From Solea solea (taxonomy: Eukaryota; Chordata; Actinopteri; Pleuronectiformes; Soleidae), in the NCBI RefSeq assembly GCF_958295425.1, contig NC_081146.1, positions 17,369,458 to 17,433,457 on the forward strand: a stretch of 64,000 nt of DNA, given 5' to 3'. The notes below the pieces were generated by a model that searched no databases, was not told the origin of the DNA, and saw nothing but the letters and a program-made list of their open reading frames with translations. The position numbers and the translations under genes were made by a program. Below, piece after piece: positions 49,186-61,989 of this stretch. The number at the start of each line of letters is the position of its first letter. The stretch's first letter is position 1.

Positions 49186-51694
49186 TTAGAGGATATATTT
49201 TAGAAGATATCTTTCTCAGATCTGCCCTGATCTTAATATATTTTATCCCTACATTCAAATACTACATGCGTGATTGATACGTAACCATGAAAAGACAAGT
49301 ATGCAAGAAGGTGGGAGAATGATTCTGGCGTCATGTTATTGCTGCATATGAAGAATAAGCTAAGGCAGGTCTTGTTTCCGTCCTTCCACTGATGCAGAAC
49401 TTTCAGTGATGCCCTTCATCTGGCTTAAAAACATTGGACCCTACACATCAGTTCAGCTGTGTGTCTCAGAAGAAAAACAGGACCAATCTCCTTCACCACT
49501 GTGTGCTGTAATTAAGCCCACAGCTGGCAGTTCCCATTACGCCATCGGGGTGAGCAAGCGGACCTGGTCTGTGGCACTACAGGCCCTCCACCTCACCTCT
49601 CTGTTCACAACCATTTTCCTCTGCTCAGCACCTGTACATTGTAAAGAATCAGTGTGTCTGCCCAAACAGCCCTGCAGCTAGCAGACGGATGGCTTTGAGA
49701 GTGTTTGTTGTGAAACACTTTGGTGTAACACATCATCTCCCCCTGGCCTCAGAGTACATTTTCACATTCTGCCTCGCCAACTGTTTTTCACTGGGCCAGG
49801 TGGGGAAAATGTCCACACGTGGTTTTGGGTTCAGTAAAATTCACACCAGCCTTTTATATCTGACAGGAAACTACATGGAAATGTGGTATAATGGAGAACA
49901 GGCAAGCGGTGCGACAATTGCCGTGGGGGCGACAACACGAAGGACGACGGAGCAACAAGCAAGGGTTTCATCAGATCTGAGCCTCAACCACCCCCACCCT
50001 CTCACATTGCCCTCCCTCTCACTTCACAGGACAAAAACATTATGTTCAGGCAAGAATTTTAATGTTGTGCTGCTCTAAGTTTGCCCACACCACACCAAAC
50101 ACAGGCCTGTCCCTGTAGGCTAGCTCTCTCCTGGCCAAGATCAGCTGTCTGACCACAAAGCAGCCTGCTGTAAACATTAGCCAGATTACCACACAGACAA
50201 CACACACGCACAACTCTGGAGGAATGATCGCACTGACAAACGTACAAGCAACCATTGTCAACAAAACAATTTGCTTCCAGCTGCATACCACATTGATTTA
50301 GATTGAGGCAGTTAGACAGATTACAACTGGATCAAATAAAAACAGAACATTACAGTCAAAATCCATCTCGTACAATGATAAGTCTTTTAGCAGGAGAAAA
50401 AAAAACAACCTCTGGTAATGATGTCCACACGATTGACAAAAGCTGACCATAACATTTCTCTTTCCCCACTTCTCCCCCCCCCCCCAAAACCAGTGCAGGT
50501 GCTGCAAAGGCATGATTAGAGGTAAAACTGAAAACTATAACCAATGAAAACATATGGCACCAGGGTCACTGCTGTTATTGTTACAAGTGGCGCTGTCAAA
50601 TATAAAAATGACCATGCATTTTGTTGGTCTGTCTCCCTTTTGTTGATGTATGTGCTTGTAAGTGTTTCTGTCAAAACACGGAAAAAAGACAAATGTGGCT
50701 AATTAAAAGAACATTTCTTTGGTAGTTGCTGTAATAGATACCTCATTGTGGGGTCCAGGGGCAGCGCTTTGCTTTAACCAATCATGACCATGGCTCATAT
50801 TAAATTTGACTCTTGAAATCCTGCATCTTGCTCACGAATGCCACCACACATGGAGACAAACGTGCACACAGCCTGCTTTACCAATTCTGTGGTGTGTCAC
50901 GTCAGATTTGTGCAAAGGTGAGACTGAGGTTCACACTCTGGATTTAAAAGGCTGAACTGATGGAAACTCTGACTCTTGATGATGTCATGGCTCTGAGACG
51001 AACTGGATTGAGGAAGTATACGGCATGAGCACACCTGCTGCACCTTCACGCTGCCCGCTGAATGTCCTCTGCCTGCATGTGTGAGAGAGAAACTCCTGCT
51101 CTGCTGTGTCAAAACGCAACATGTCCCAGCTGACTGCAATTAAACAGTAAACTAGAAATACTTACCATTGATTTAGTTGTACATAAATTGGTCGTAATGT
51201 GTTCCTGGGAGGAGCTGCTTATACTTCACTGTTCACCACCTCGAATGCACAGTCATTTATCTCACTGTTTACCAATTAAGACCTGAGCTCCAACCACCCA
51301 CCACCCAACCCCCGTCCTTTCCTCTCTACGCGTCACCTGCGCTTTGTGTGTTTCGAGGCAGCACTACAAGATCATGTGGAAAAAGCAGGTCACAAAAATA
51401 TTGCAGGCTTCGCAATCCATCAAAGTGCAGAGCTGTGAGGTGCTGGACTAAAATGAACACAGGCAAGCAATGAGAGATTTAGAAAAAACACACACACACA
51501 CAATTTCTTTCCTTCTCTTTTTTCTTTTTTTTTTTATTTGACTCTGTTAAACATCATAAATCCTCTGGATGGGAGATAGACTGAACCTCAGTGAGAGATT
51601 TATATCCCCTGCCTTTTTCTAATCCAATATCCCCTCCTCTCCAGCCATTCCCAAAATGGTTTGGCTGTGAGGAGGCTCTGCTGAGGGGAATCAT

Positions 51695-51722
51695 GCAGAC
51701 ACACACACACACACACAGACAC
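51695..51722. repeat. CA microsatellite
   Basis: About eleven AC units with one interruption. Confidence 0.9.
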
Positions 51723-51975
51723 ATGTTCACACACCCTGAGTGACCAGAGCAACAAGAGGAATGTAGCGAGTTGCGCCACATCCCAGCTGGACTGACAGTG
51801 AGCGCTAGCGGTGTCCTCCTTTCCACCGAGGAGGATGAAAGGACATCAACTCATCTCGGACACTGAAGGAACGCCTGGAATTAACAAAAGGGGAAGCTCT
51901 CCAACAGGGGCTTGCCTGGGAGACGACCTCGGTTCACTGTTAAAGCATAGAAGAAGAAGCTGGGGGTAGAGAGAT

Positions 51976-51977
<2 letters not shown>

Positions 51978-52007
<30 letters not shown>
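51978..52007. repeat. GA microsatellite
   Basis: About fourteen GA units. Confidence 0.95.
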
Positions 52008-52011
<4 letters not shown>

Positions 52012-55000
52012 AGAGAGAGAAGACAGAACTTCAAAAACACTCCCCACGTCACACCTGTGCTCAATTATGATCTGCAAAATTAGAGAGTTACTAACAAAAC
52101 CCCGGCCTGTAATAATTCATAATTATCAAAAGTGCAGCACAGACGGAGCTCACAGGGTTCACGCAAACTTAGGAAGGAGCCTGGAGGAGGGAGGGAAAGA
52201 CCTGTCTTTAAGTACACACAGTCTCCTCGGGGTGGCGTCCCACCTTAAGTTAAGGCCTCGCTCAGCTAAAAGGCTCAAATGGATGTAATTATGATTTAAT
52301 CATGCTCATGTCTATTGTCAGAGAAAATATTTGTCTTGAGTAACAGCTGTGTGATGAGAAGCATGTTATTGTGGAGCGCTGATGTTAACCTCCCCTGCTA
52401 AAAAAACATTTTGGACTTCCGACTTTTTAATGCACAACTGCATTGTGAAATAAATAGCTCAGCAGGAAATACCAACTCCACCACTGTCCTTTACCCACTT
52501 GTTTGTGGAGCTGCCACTGATCCAACACATTTGCAGGCTAACGACATCCATGACACTGATCTGAAACAAATAACAATTTTCTTGTCGAAGAATTTCCCTT
52601 CACACATCCCTACGCGAGCCAAAAGTGTTTTTCTTTTGCAGCACGGCCACAAACACATGGCGATGACTCAGTGAGGTGAGAATTTTCTCATAGTAATCCC
52701 TATAAAATGGGACGTTTTATCTTTATCACTGGCCTTTATGGTTGTTAAAACAGCTCTTATCTTAACAAGGGATTAAGTGTGATAAATGCACGCAGCCCTC
52801 TCAGCTATCACAATCATAAAGACAAAAATTGTCACAAATTCCCAATCTAAGTGCCGCCACAGAGCAGTAAGGCTAAGTGAGATATTATCAGTGTGAACTG
52901 AGATGCTCCGATGATAATGATGATCTCTTGCTTATTGCTGCTGCTGCGACACCTGTCAGGGAACCACACGAGTAATAATCAGACATGGTCGCTCACCAAT
53001 GGACTCTTCTGGCACGAGCAGGTGTAGGAAGAACAAACAATCCCTGTGCCAGAGAATATCCCGGAGAATACACTCTCCCTGAAAGAAAATAAATGGAATC
53101 TCCTGTTTGGGTTAGATCGCTGAGGAAAAATAAAGACAATTTGCAGAAACCGCTCAACATGCAGAGGGTTAGCACCGTAGTTAATTGGAGGAAAAATGTG
53201 AAATGTGAGCCAAAATAGACAAGGGTAATTGCTCTTCACTGTGAGCTGATACTTCACATTACTGCGCTCAAATACGATCTTGTGAATTTAAACAAAAAGT
53301 CCATTGTTTTAGTTTCTTGTCAGTACAATCAAGTTCAAGGAGTAAGGTAACAGATTGTGTTGTATTATGCGGAGTAAAGTCAGACATTGCAACAATGAAA
53401 TAAATCAGAACTCGTCAAACATCTGTTGTTGAGTCATCTGTGATGACACAAACATTCCCAAATTTCACTGATGTTGTACATTTTGAATAAGATTATAATT
53501 TCAAGGATACCCCCATGTTTCCCGTCAGCTGCACAGGGCCGGTGGTTGGGGGCCATAGAATTTGATATATATTTCTTCGATGAGGATATTTTATTCTGAA
53601 AAGCAGTTCTGAAAATAAAGACAGTGTTCTATAGATATAATCACCTCACGCTGATTTAGTGATGGCCCAGTGATTTAAACTACAAATGAAGGATCTCTAA
53701 AATATAAAATATAAAATATTAAAATATAAAAAGGGAAGACATGAGCATGTCTTACAACAGGTAACGTCAAACGTGTCCAGCAAATAGTAGATCAGGAGTT
53801 ACTTTGTGGGTTAAGTGCGGGACTTAAAAACACAAAAACCACAATAACAAATTGCCTACTGGGAAAAAAACTATTCACATTTAGCCTTACTTTTTGAATC
53901 CATATATAATCTATTATTAAAGCAGGGGTCTGTAATTTGTTTGTTGAATTGAAACACTTTTTTTTTTTGTTGAAATGTTCTTCACATCTGCATAGCCACC
54001 AATAAAAAAGTTGTCTATGGAGAAAAATACAGCAGAGTCTGGAAAGGCTTCACTTCCACTGGAACTGATACTACTGATACAGCCCTCCCCCTCTAGTCTA
54101 TGCTCCCCTGTCAAAGCTCCACCCTCAAAACACACATTAAAGGACTGACTGACAAATAAGCTAAGTGGAGGAGATAATATTGGTAGTACAGCTTCATTGA
54201 TACTGACTCTGTCATGTCTGAATCACCTGTAATGACTCTTAACATGATCATGATAAACTGTGCAGGTGGGCAGGTGAGTAAGCAGCCACACCTACACCAA
54301 GTTTTTTTTTCTTTTTCCAGATAACTTTATTTATCTATCTGGACGTCAAGAGGATATCAAGAAAATAATATTAAAGGGACTTAGGGATTAAAGTTTCAAG
54401 TAGAAAATCCATTATTACTGTCATTAGTCCGTAACAAGTCACTCAAGTCCTTTATTGGTTACATTAAAGCTTCCTATAGGGCTCAACAGATTCCAATTTA
54501 AGAACCATTCCTGTCAAATACACTAAAGGCCATTTTTTATAATATACTCATTAGCGTCCATCAGCCTTATTATTACACATTCCTTCACTGAACCCTGCGT
54601 GGTGAGCATGTGTTAACCTCGTGAAGGAGAGCTGCTCACTGAGAGAGAGTTAAATTATGCAAAAAGGGTCAGGTTGCTCTCACAGTTCGCCTGCAGGGCT
54701 GCCGGGGTGAGGTCCAACCGCAGTGGACCCGGTTAGCAGGAGGCCCAATCTGTCTCCCAAAAACCTCCAGTGTTAGCATGCATCTCATTAAGTGAACAGC
54801 TTGCCATCAGCACGGAGACAGGAAGTCAGACTGTGGTGTCATGATGAATGCTCTCGTAAGCACCACATGTCATGGATGGAGGTTAAACTGAGGTATTCCA
54901 TGGGGGAGTGACGGGGGCCTGCATCATGTTGTTGGAATATCCCTTGTATATATTATTTAGATTTTTCATTGAAAACTTATCCAGTTACTTGAACAGCAAA

Positions 55001-57341
55001 TGACCAAAAGGCATTAAATACAACAGGTTTTGTTATAATCAGGACATGTTTTAAATTCTTTCCAAGTTGGTTTTGGATTGAACATCTTCATTTCCTTGAT
55101 TGTCATTGTTGTAATTCATCTGTGGTTTTGTACAATAACAAACCCAACCATAATATATGATGTTGCAGCGTCAAATTCCCAGATTATTCTCATTTATTAT
55201 GTCAAACATTGATACACATAGTTTTCCTGTGAGTATAACACAACTGTGAATTATTTTAACTAAGCTGGAAATCTTTGCAAATTTGGGGGAGTTGTTCATA
55301 CTGATAAATGTGTTATTTCAGAAATTTGCAAACAATACCCCAGCATTTCATATTATAATCATTATCCGGGATAATTTGATTGTTCAGTTGCTTGTGTGCG
55401 TTGACTGTGTCAAAGGTTTTCGCCCCAGTGTGCAATTCCACACACTATGTCAGCAAGGAAAATAAACCTCATAAAAAACTGGGACCGGTGCCAACAAGCA
55501 CCCAGATGGTTCATTTAAGAACCATGAAAACAATATTATGTGTTCCTTATTGTACATGTTTCATAAAAGTGCTAGTGTTACGCCTATAATTCTCTGCGTG
55601 TAAGCTACAACCCCACACACACATAGGTGGGTATATTTTAACTTCATACAAGGCCATGTGCAGAAGCACTTATATCGGAATACAAGGATGATTGTTCACA
55701 TTAAAATTCATGGCCAGTTACCTTCCATGGGATCCGATCCTGGAAATATGGAGGAAAACATCACACGGACCAGATGTGAATAAAACAGCACAACACGGTT
55801 GCAAGTCAGGTCGTTTAAGTGTGTGTTAAGTGTGTCTGCTCCATATTTCGCATACGTTTTTTGGTACATGAATGAAAATAGTCATTTTTCTGTGATAAAT
55901 TGTGAAAAGGTATTGTTTGTTTTTATCTTGGACTGTCCCTGACAGTCATTTACTGTCTGTTTTTGGGTGTCATTACCAACACAGGCATTTGTCAGCTGAG
56001 TACAAATCTCCAAATGCAAATCTTAAGGACACAGTTCTGCCATGAAGTATTACTTATCATCACTAGGTATTTTTACAATTCAGTTATGCTTCAAAGGGTT
56101 ATGATTCCACTTTAAAACAATCATTGATGCATCTTAATGCATTGTAATTGTTCAAATGGAAAAACATATGAAAAGAAACAACAGTGTGTTTCCCCCCTCA
56201 CCTGTATGTTTATCTATTTAAACATGATGTAACTATAGAAACATACTGAGTACTGAACAACATTTGAAATAAATGTGACTGTAGAATTGTGCTGTCCTGG
56301 AGAGAAAGATGAGAGAAAGCAGCATTCACCTATTTCTCCAGGCCACTTCCTGCTGATTCAAACAAAAAAAAAACATTTAGCACCCTGCTTTTTACATTTA
56401 TAGAAAAACAATGAAAACAATAAAACCATTGAAGAAGCAGAACTAAATGTTTGATAACTGATTGTTCTCTAACATTCATATTTGACTAAGAGAGAATTAT
56501 TAAGTTTTTGACTTTTAAAGGGATAATGTTTCAAAAAGATCAGAGTCCGATACTGAGTCTGTGGAACCATTGTCATGTGATGTGAGAAGAATTTTTACAA
56601 ATGAATATTTGTAAAGCTACTATCATGTGATGTGTACTATGTCAGCCTCTTGTAAATGTCCATGCCTCATTTGAGAAGTATTCTTACGTTACCCTTCACT
56701 CCCAGACCACTCACCTGTAAGATGATCCTCCTTCCAGCACTGTCTCTATGTCTACTGAAAAACATTCAAAATAGCAGACTGAGGTACTTGTTTAACACAG
56801 GGGAACAGAGGAAAGTGGACATCCTAATAAATTCCATGATGACAGGGCACTCCTGAAATGACAGCCCCTCCCTCTTTCACCATCCCAAACCAACCAACCG
56901 CCATGCTTTGGTCGTCCAGCATCATTCCCGACCCATGGCAATCACTGGGAAACTCCCAGCGTCTCTGTTCCACCAGGAACCGCAGGAAATTAGTCTTGGC
57001 GAGTGTCGAAGTTTAATAAAAAATAAATGAATGGGGTGTCCCATGGACAAAGTGAATGAAGACTGGGAAAAAAGACGGAGAGAGTAGCTGGTGCCATAAA
57101 TTGGTGGACAGGCAAGAGAGGGAACCAGGAGGAAAAACAAGGCATATAAAATTTGTACCTATTAGTGTGTGCGTTTTGTACAGTGATGAATCAGGGAAAC
57201 CAAAACCAGGTGCGACCAAGGGGCTCTCATAAACACAAATGGTGATGCAGATCAGCTAGCGAATCATTTAAAACCCTCTAACCCTCTCTTTACCCTTGCT
57301 TCCAATGAGCAGTGGGCACAGAGCCTACAAACACACACCAA

Positions 57342-57343
<2 letters not shown>

Positions 57344-57379
<36 letters not shown>
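57344..57379. repeat. GT microsatellite
   Basis: About eighteen GT units, then GTGCGTGC. Confidence 0.95.
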
Positions 57380-57383
<4 letters not shown>

Positions 57384-57755
57384 CACAGAGATAGCTACAT
57401 AGATCCCTTTCTTCCCTGTCCTGACACAATAACTCTCATGCTCTGAGTGGAGGGACAAACATTCCAGACATGCCACATGTCGGGGCTGCTGGCGAATCAT
57501 TAAACTGTGGAAGAAAAACTGCAGGATACCTTTTTCTTCTCCTATGTCTTCTCTAATTACCCTTATACCTTTAATTGATGTTAAACATGAAACAGGCATT
57601 AACTTAAAGGGAAGATGGTAGATGGAAATCTGCTGGACATTTTGGAAGCTAAGTGGACGCACTTTATGCTCTGACGGGGTTATGTGATAACTCTATAAAT
57701 TAGAGAAGGGTATTATCTTCTTTTGGCAGCTGACTGCTCCCAGGATTACAGCTTA

Positions 57756-57786
57756 CCCCCCCCCCCCCCCCCCCCCCCAACCCCCC
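57756..57786. repeat. Long poly-C tract
   Basis: Twenty-three C, then AA, then six C. The minus strand is a long poly-G run able to form G-quadruplex or other non-B DNA. Confidence 0.95.
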
Positions 57787-59444
57787 AGGCCCCCAAACCA
57801 AAAGACCAAAAGGAAAAAACTTTCAGGAGGAGGTTGAAAAAGAAAAAGAAAAAACAGCTACAAGAATAAGAGTGTATTCAAGAAATGCAACTCTGTGCTG
57901 CTGAAGTGATTTTGGAAATGCTGGCTGTTGGAAATCTACTCACAGCTCGCATACCCTCAGGGCCCCGGCACCCCTTTGAAAGCGTGGCCGTCTAAGTGCC
58001 TGAAGTGTAACACCAAGCAGTCTATTGAGCGGCAGGTGATGTGCAGAACAAAGGGAGGATTCAGCACCTCAGTGACACAGTGGGAAAGAGATGAGTGATT
58101 ATTAGCCCCACCGAGGGCCTCGACAGACCATTTAAAGGCAGCTTCCTTTGATTGTGACAGTGTAATTGTTTCACAGATACAATCACGTTGAGCGCTTACC
58201 TGGGGCAGGGGGAAACTGGACTTTCATTAAAGTGCGGGATTGTCTCGGGGCTGCTCTGTAATTGTGCCTCTTCTTGTTTTGTTGTGATGTTGTCGAGCTC
58301 TGTCCTCCTCCTGCTCTGAGGTAATCCGGAGCTGCGTGAATGTGTGTGGGGACACAACTGGAGGCCATTAAGAATCTTACATTTCCTCAGATTCCTCACA
58401 TGTACAGTGTTTAACTTCACAAACCTCAGCAACTTTTTTTCTCTACTTTTTTTCCCACACAACTGATCGTTATCGGCTGATGAAACAAAAATTAAAACCC
58501 CTCATTTAGGAGGTTAAATTAACTTGTCTGCCACAGCAACTTGAGGTGAGAATAAATCAAACTCAAGGAGCGTAAACAAAGCTAAATAAACGGCACAGAA
58601 GGTTTGGAGGTCTTCTCACCTAATCTGTCTCCGCGAAAAAAAAAAGCGATGTAGCCCCTGTGTTTGTTTTTGATTCAGCAGGCTGAGATGACACAGTCTG
58701 TTGGGTGCTCTATTGGCCATGTGGTCTGGGTCCATTGAGCGTAGCTGTGCTTCCAAGGGTCGAGCTGATTAGATAATAAACCACAGGATGAAGAGCCAGC
58801 ACAGAACTGTCAGGAAGGCCTCTTAGCCACAGACTGTTTTCGTTTTATCATTGGTCAGGATGCCAAAGAGCATGAATGTTGATGAAAAACCAGACATTTT
58901 TAAAAGCTCTTTCGGTGTTGACATCCAGCATGTGTTAACTATATCTGAATATGCTTTAAAAAAAGGAATGGAATGAGGTATTTATCTGCTTTGTAAACAG
59001 AGGATGTTTATCCATTAGGGTAAAACAGTACAACCGTTAAAAACCCAGCCGCATATTGCAGATTTTTGTAACTTGATATGTAAAACATACAAATCACTGG
59101 CGCTTTGATATTTCTGTGGATGTTTGATTTGAGACGATTAGTTGCGGGGTAATAACAGGACCCCAGCGTGCTACCAACCATAATTTGGCAAGAAGAAATA
59201 CACAAAGACGCAGCTGAGAGCTCAGCACAAGAGCTCTCCTTCGGCTGTTTATTCCCCTATGTCGAAATGCGGTGTGAAGTATTTTTCATTAAAGAAAAAT
59301 AAATTAACTTTATTATTGTTTAAATCTGTCACGCTTCCCACAGCGCGTGTAATACAATCCCATTCCCCTTCCTCTTGGTTTTGTGTTCAGTGCTCAATTC
59401 AAGCGATGACTTTTTGTTGTCAGATGACAAATGTACGCTAACTA

Positions 59445-59480
59445 GTGTGCGTGCGTGTGCGTGTGCGCGCGTGCGTGTGT
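59445..59480. repeat. GTGC/GTGT alternating purine-pyrimidine tract
   Basis: Alternating G/T and G/C steps give a Z-DNA-prone run. Confidence 0.85.
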
Positions 59481-59681
59481 GCATACTGCATAACTGAAAC
59501 TGACCCCTGTCCTCAGTGTTCTTGCTCAAAGTACCCACAAGCTATAATGAAACCTGTTGATAGGTATGGAGCAGATCAAGTGCAATTTGGGCACAGGGCA
59601 AACGAGTCAATGAGAAGTAAACGGAGGTTGACAGAGAAGACGCTTATGTGATATGGGTGTCACGAAATTAAACAAAAGCGG

Positions 59682-59702
59682 AAAAAAAAAAAAAAAAAAA
59701 AA
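59682..59702. repeat. Poly-A tract
   Basis: About twenty-one A in a row; no adjoining element was recognised. Confidence 0.9.
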
Positions 59703-61019
59703 TCATGTAATGTTTAAAAGAATTTCTTTTTTTGCTGGTCTTTTTTGGCCTGTACAATATTGATACCACTCTCCTGTTTGAGTGTTAAATATAATGTGAG
59801 AAACAAAACAGCTGTTAAAGCAATGGTAAATGTCCAGCCAAGTAAGAAATCTGTAAAATATTAAAACAGAATTAAAGGTTGCTGTTTAAGTTTGCCGAGT
59901 GTGTTTTTGTGCGCAACTTGGCTGATTCAGACATGTCAGGATGCCTAAAGCTTTTCATATTGTTCATATTTTTGTTGTTTTCGCAGACAGTGGAACAATG
60001 TTCTGTCTGTATTTGCAACTTATTTATATACATGGTTTGCAGGCTGCTGGCTTTCCCGCTCATCTGTATTTCCCCTCTTCAGTTTATTTCACTTTCACGC
60101 ATTTTTAGACCTCAAATCTTGCTTAACTTGTGGTGCAGTGGCCAACAAAGTATAAAATATATAACACTACATACATACAGTTCACCTGTAGATCCAAATG
60201 CACACACATTTAATGTGAAAAAAGGGTGGATATTGCAGCTGTCATGCTGGTCTCCAACTAAGCAAAATGACAGTTGAGGCCAATATTGCATCCCTTAGTG
60301 GTTTGGCGTGTGTCCATAAGTCCCTGTGCTTTGTGTTCCGCACAGAAGGCTCACTCTGAAAGCCAAATGTCATTCCAAAAAGCTTGGGGGAGTGGACTTA
60401 ATGGGGCCCCTAGGAGCACAACCATAATGGGGATCCTGACGGGCCCCGATCTCTGTGGAAAGATTGGAAAGATCAGTTCCCCTGCTTAATGAGACTACAG
60501 GCCCCTCCAAACTGCTGGCCTACCCCTCATCACCTTTTCTCACGTCTGCCAGATCAGATTCACTTCCTTCTCACCGTAAATCTGGGGAGCAGCGGCCCTG
60601 ATCGACGTTAATTACCTGCACTCCTCCTCGAGGAAGTTTACTCCCTCAGAAGACTAGAGGGGCCATTAATGTGAGCCAAGCTTGTGCGTGTGTGAAATGG
60701 GAAATTGAGTTACGATAACAGGAGATGAGCAAATTGAATTCTCACACCATACATCCACGCAGTGGGGCAACCTGTCCCTCCTTCCCTCACCACCTGCATC
60801 CCCCCCCATTACCCCCAATCCCCCCTCCCCCCCCCCTTCCAGAGTCCCCTGCTCTCTGTTTATAAGTGCCTGAGCCCCTAGAATTTAAAATAATAAGATC
60901 AGGTTTCTAGGCAGGTAAGTGCATCCAGACTTGTTATCTGTGATATCACCGGTGCTTTAGCCCTCTTCCTCTTGCTCCCTCGTTCTCTCCCTTATCCCCT
61001 CTCTCTTTCTCCCTTTCCG

Positions 61020-61042
61020 TCTCTCTCTCTCTCTCTCTCTCT
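61020..61042. repeat. TC microsatellite
   Basis: About eleven TC units inside a longer C/T-rich stretch (60960-61045). Confidence 0.9.
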
Positions 61043-61319
61043 TTCTATGGTATCTCCTGCTTTTCTAAAACTGTACAGTGAAACACAATACTTTGCATTA
61101 TATACTTTGTGAAAAGCGGTTTCTGCCGCATCTTGTCATCGTTTGGGTGACCGGCTGCCGTTTGAAGTGCTCTCGGGTTCAGGGCTCGGCGTATAACAGT
61201 GACGGCTCCTCTGCAGAACAGCGTATTATTTACCCAGATGGGGTTAATTGCTGAATAAAAGAATGGTTCTTTTCAGTTGACCATTGTAAAGCTTCGCCCA
61301 CCCCTCCACCAGGCCTTCG

Positions 61320-61322
<3 letters not shown>

Positions 61323-61364
<42 letters not shown>
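61323..61364. repeat. CA microsatellite
   Basis: About twenty-one AC units, the longest CA run in the window. Confidence 0.95.
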
Positions 61365-61368
<4 letters not shown>

Positions 61369-61965
61369 TGGCTGTAGAAATACGAGTGCCCATGCAGGGA
61401 CTCACGTTTGTGCACATCCATATACATATTACAAGAATGCATACAAACACACACACGCAACACAAGGAGTAAAAAGAACATTGTGTGTGTGTGTGTGGTT
61501 GAGGTAAAGAGGGATGAGTGGTTGGGAGGCTACTGCCGTCAAAGGAGTTCTGTAATAGGTGGCATCATTCCACAAAAATGCAAGCCTCTGATTATATACA
61601 TTACAGTTGCATTTGTAATCACATGACAGATGATGGCATGCGGTATGGGAGAAAAAATGCGTAAAGTGTGGAAGAATAAACAATTAATGCAGGGGGTGGG
61701 GGTGTCTGGGGTGGGGGCAAATGAGAGAATGTGAGAAAGAAAGAGGAGGAGAGGTTAAATAGCTCCCACACTTCAGGGCATGATGGCAGGTTGGACAGGG
61801 CTTGACAAGTTCCAGAACAGTAGCCTCTCCTGATCCCCATTAGCAGCAGCCTGACAGTATTTCTCCTTTGAAGAACAGAAAGTCAACACTCCATTTGTGG
61901 AGATAAGGTGCAGGTGAAGGAGTGAGCATGGGGCCAGAAAAACGGTTTCTGACTCTGGGAAAAAG

Positions 61966-61989
61966 AAAAAAAAAAAAAAAAAAAAAAAA
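61966..61989. repeat. Poly-A tract
   Basis: Twenty-four A in a row; no adjoining element was recognised. Confidence 0.9.

Noticed and set aside
61230..61481. Minus-strand Cys-Val-rich frames
   Set aside because: They are translations of the CA microsatellite, not cysteine-rich peptides.
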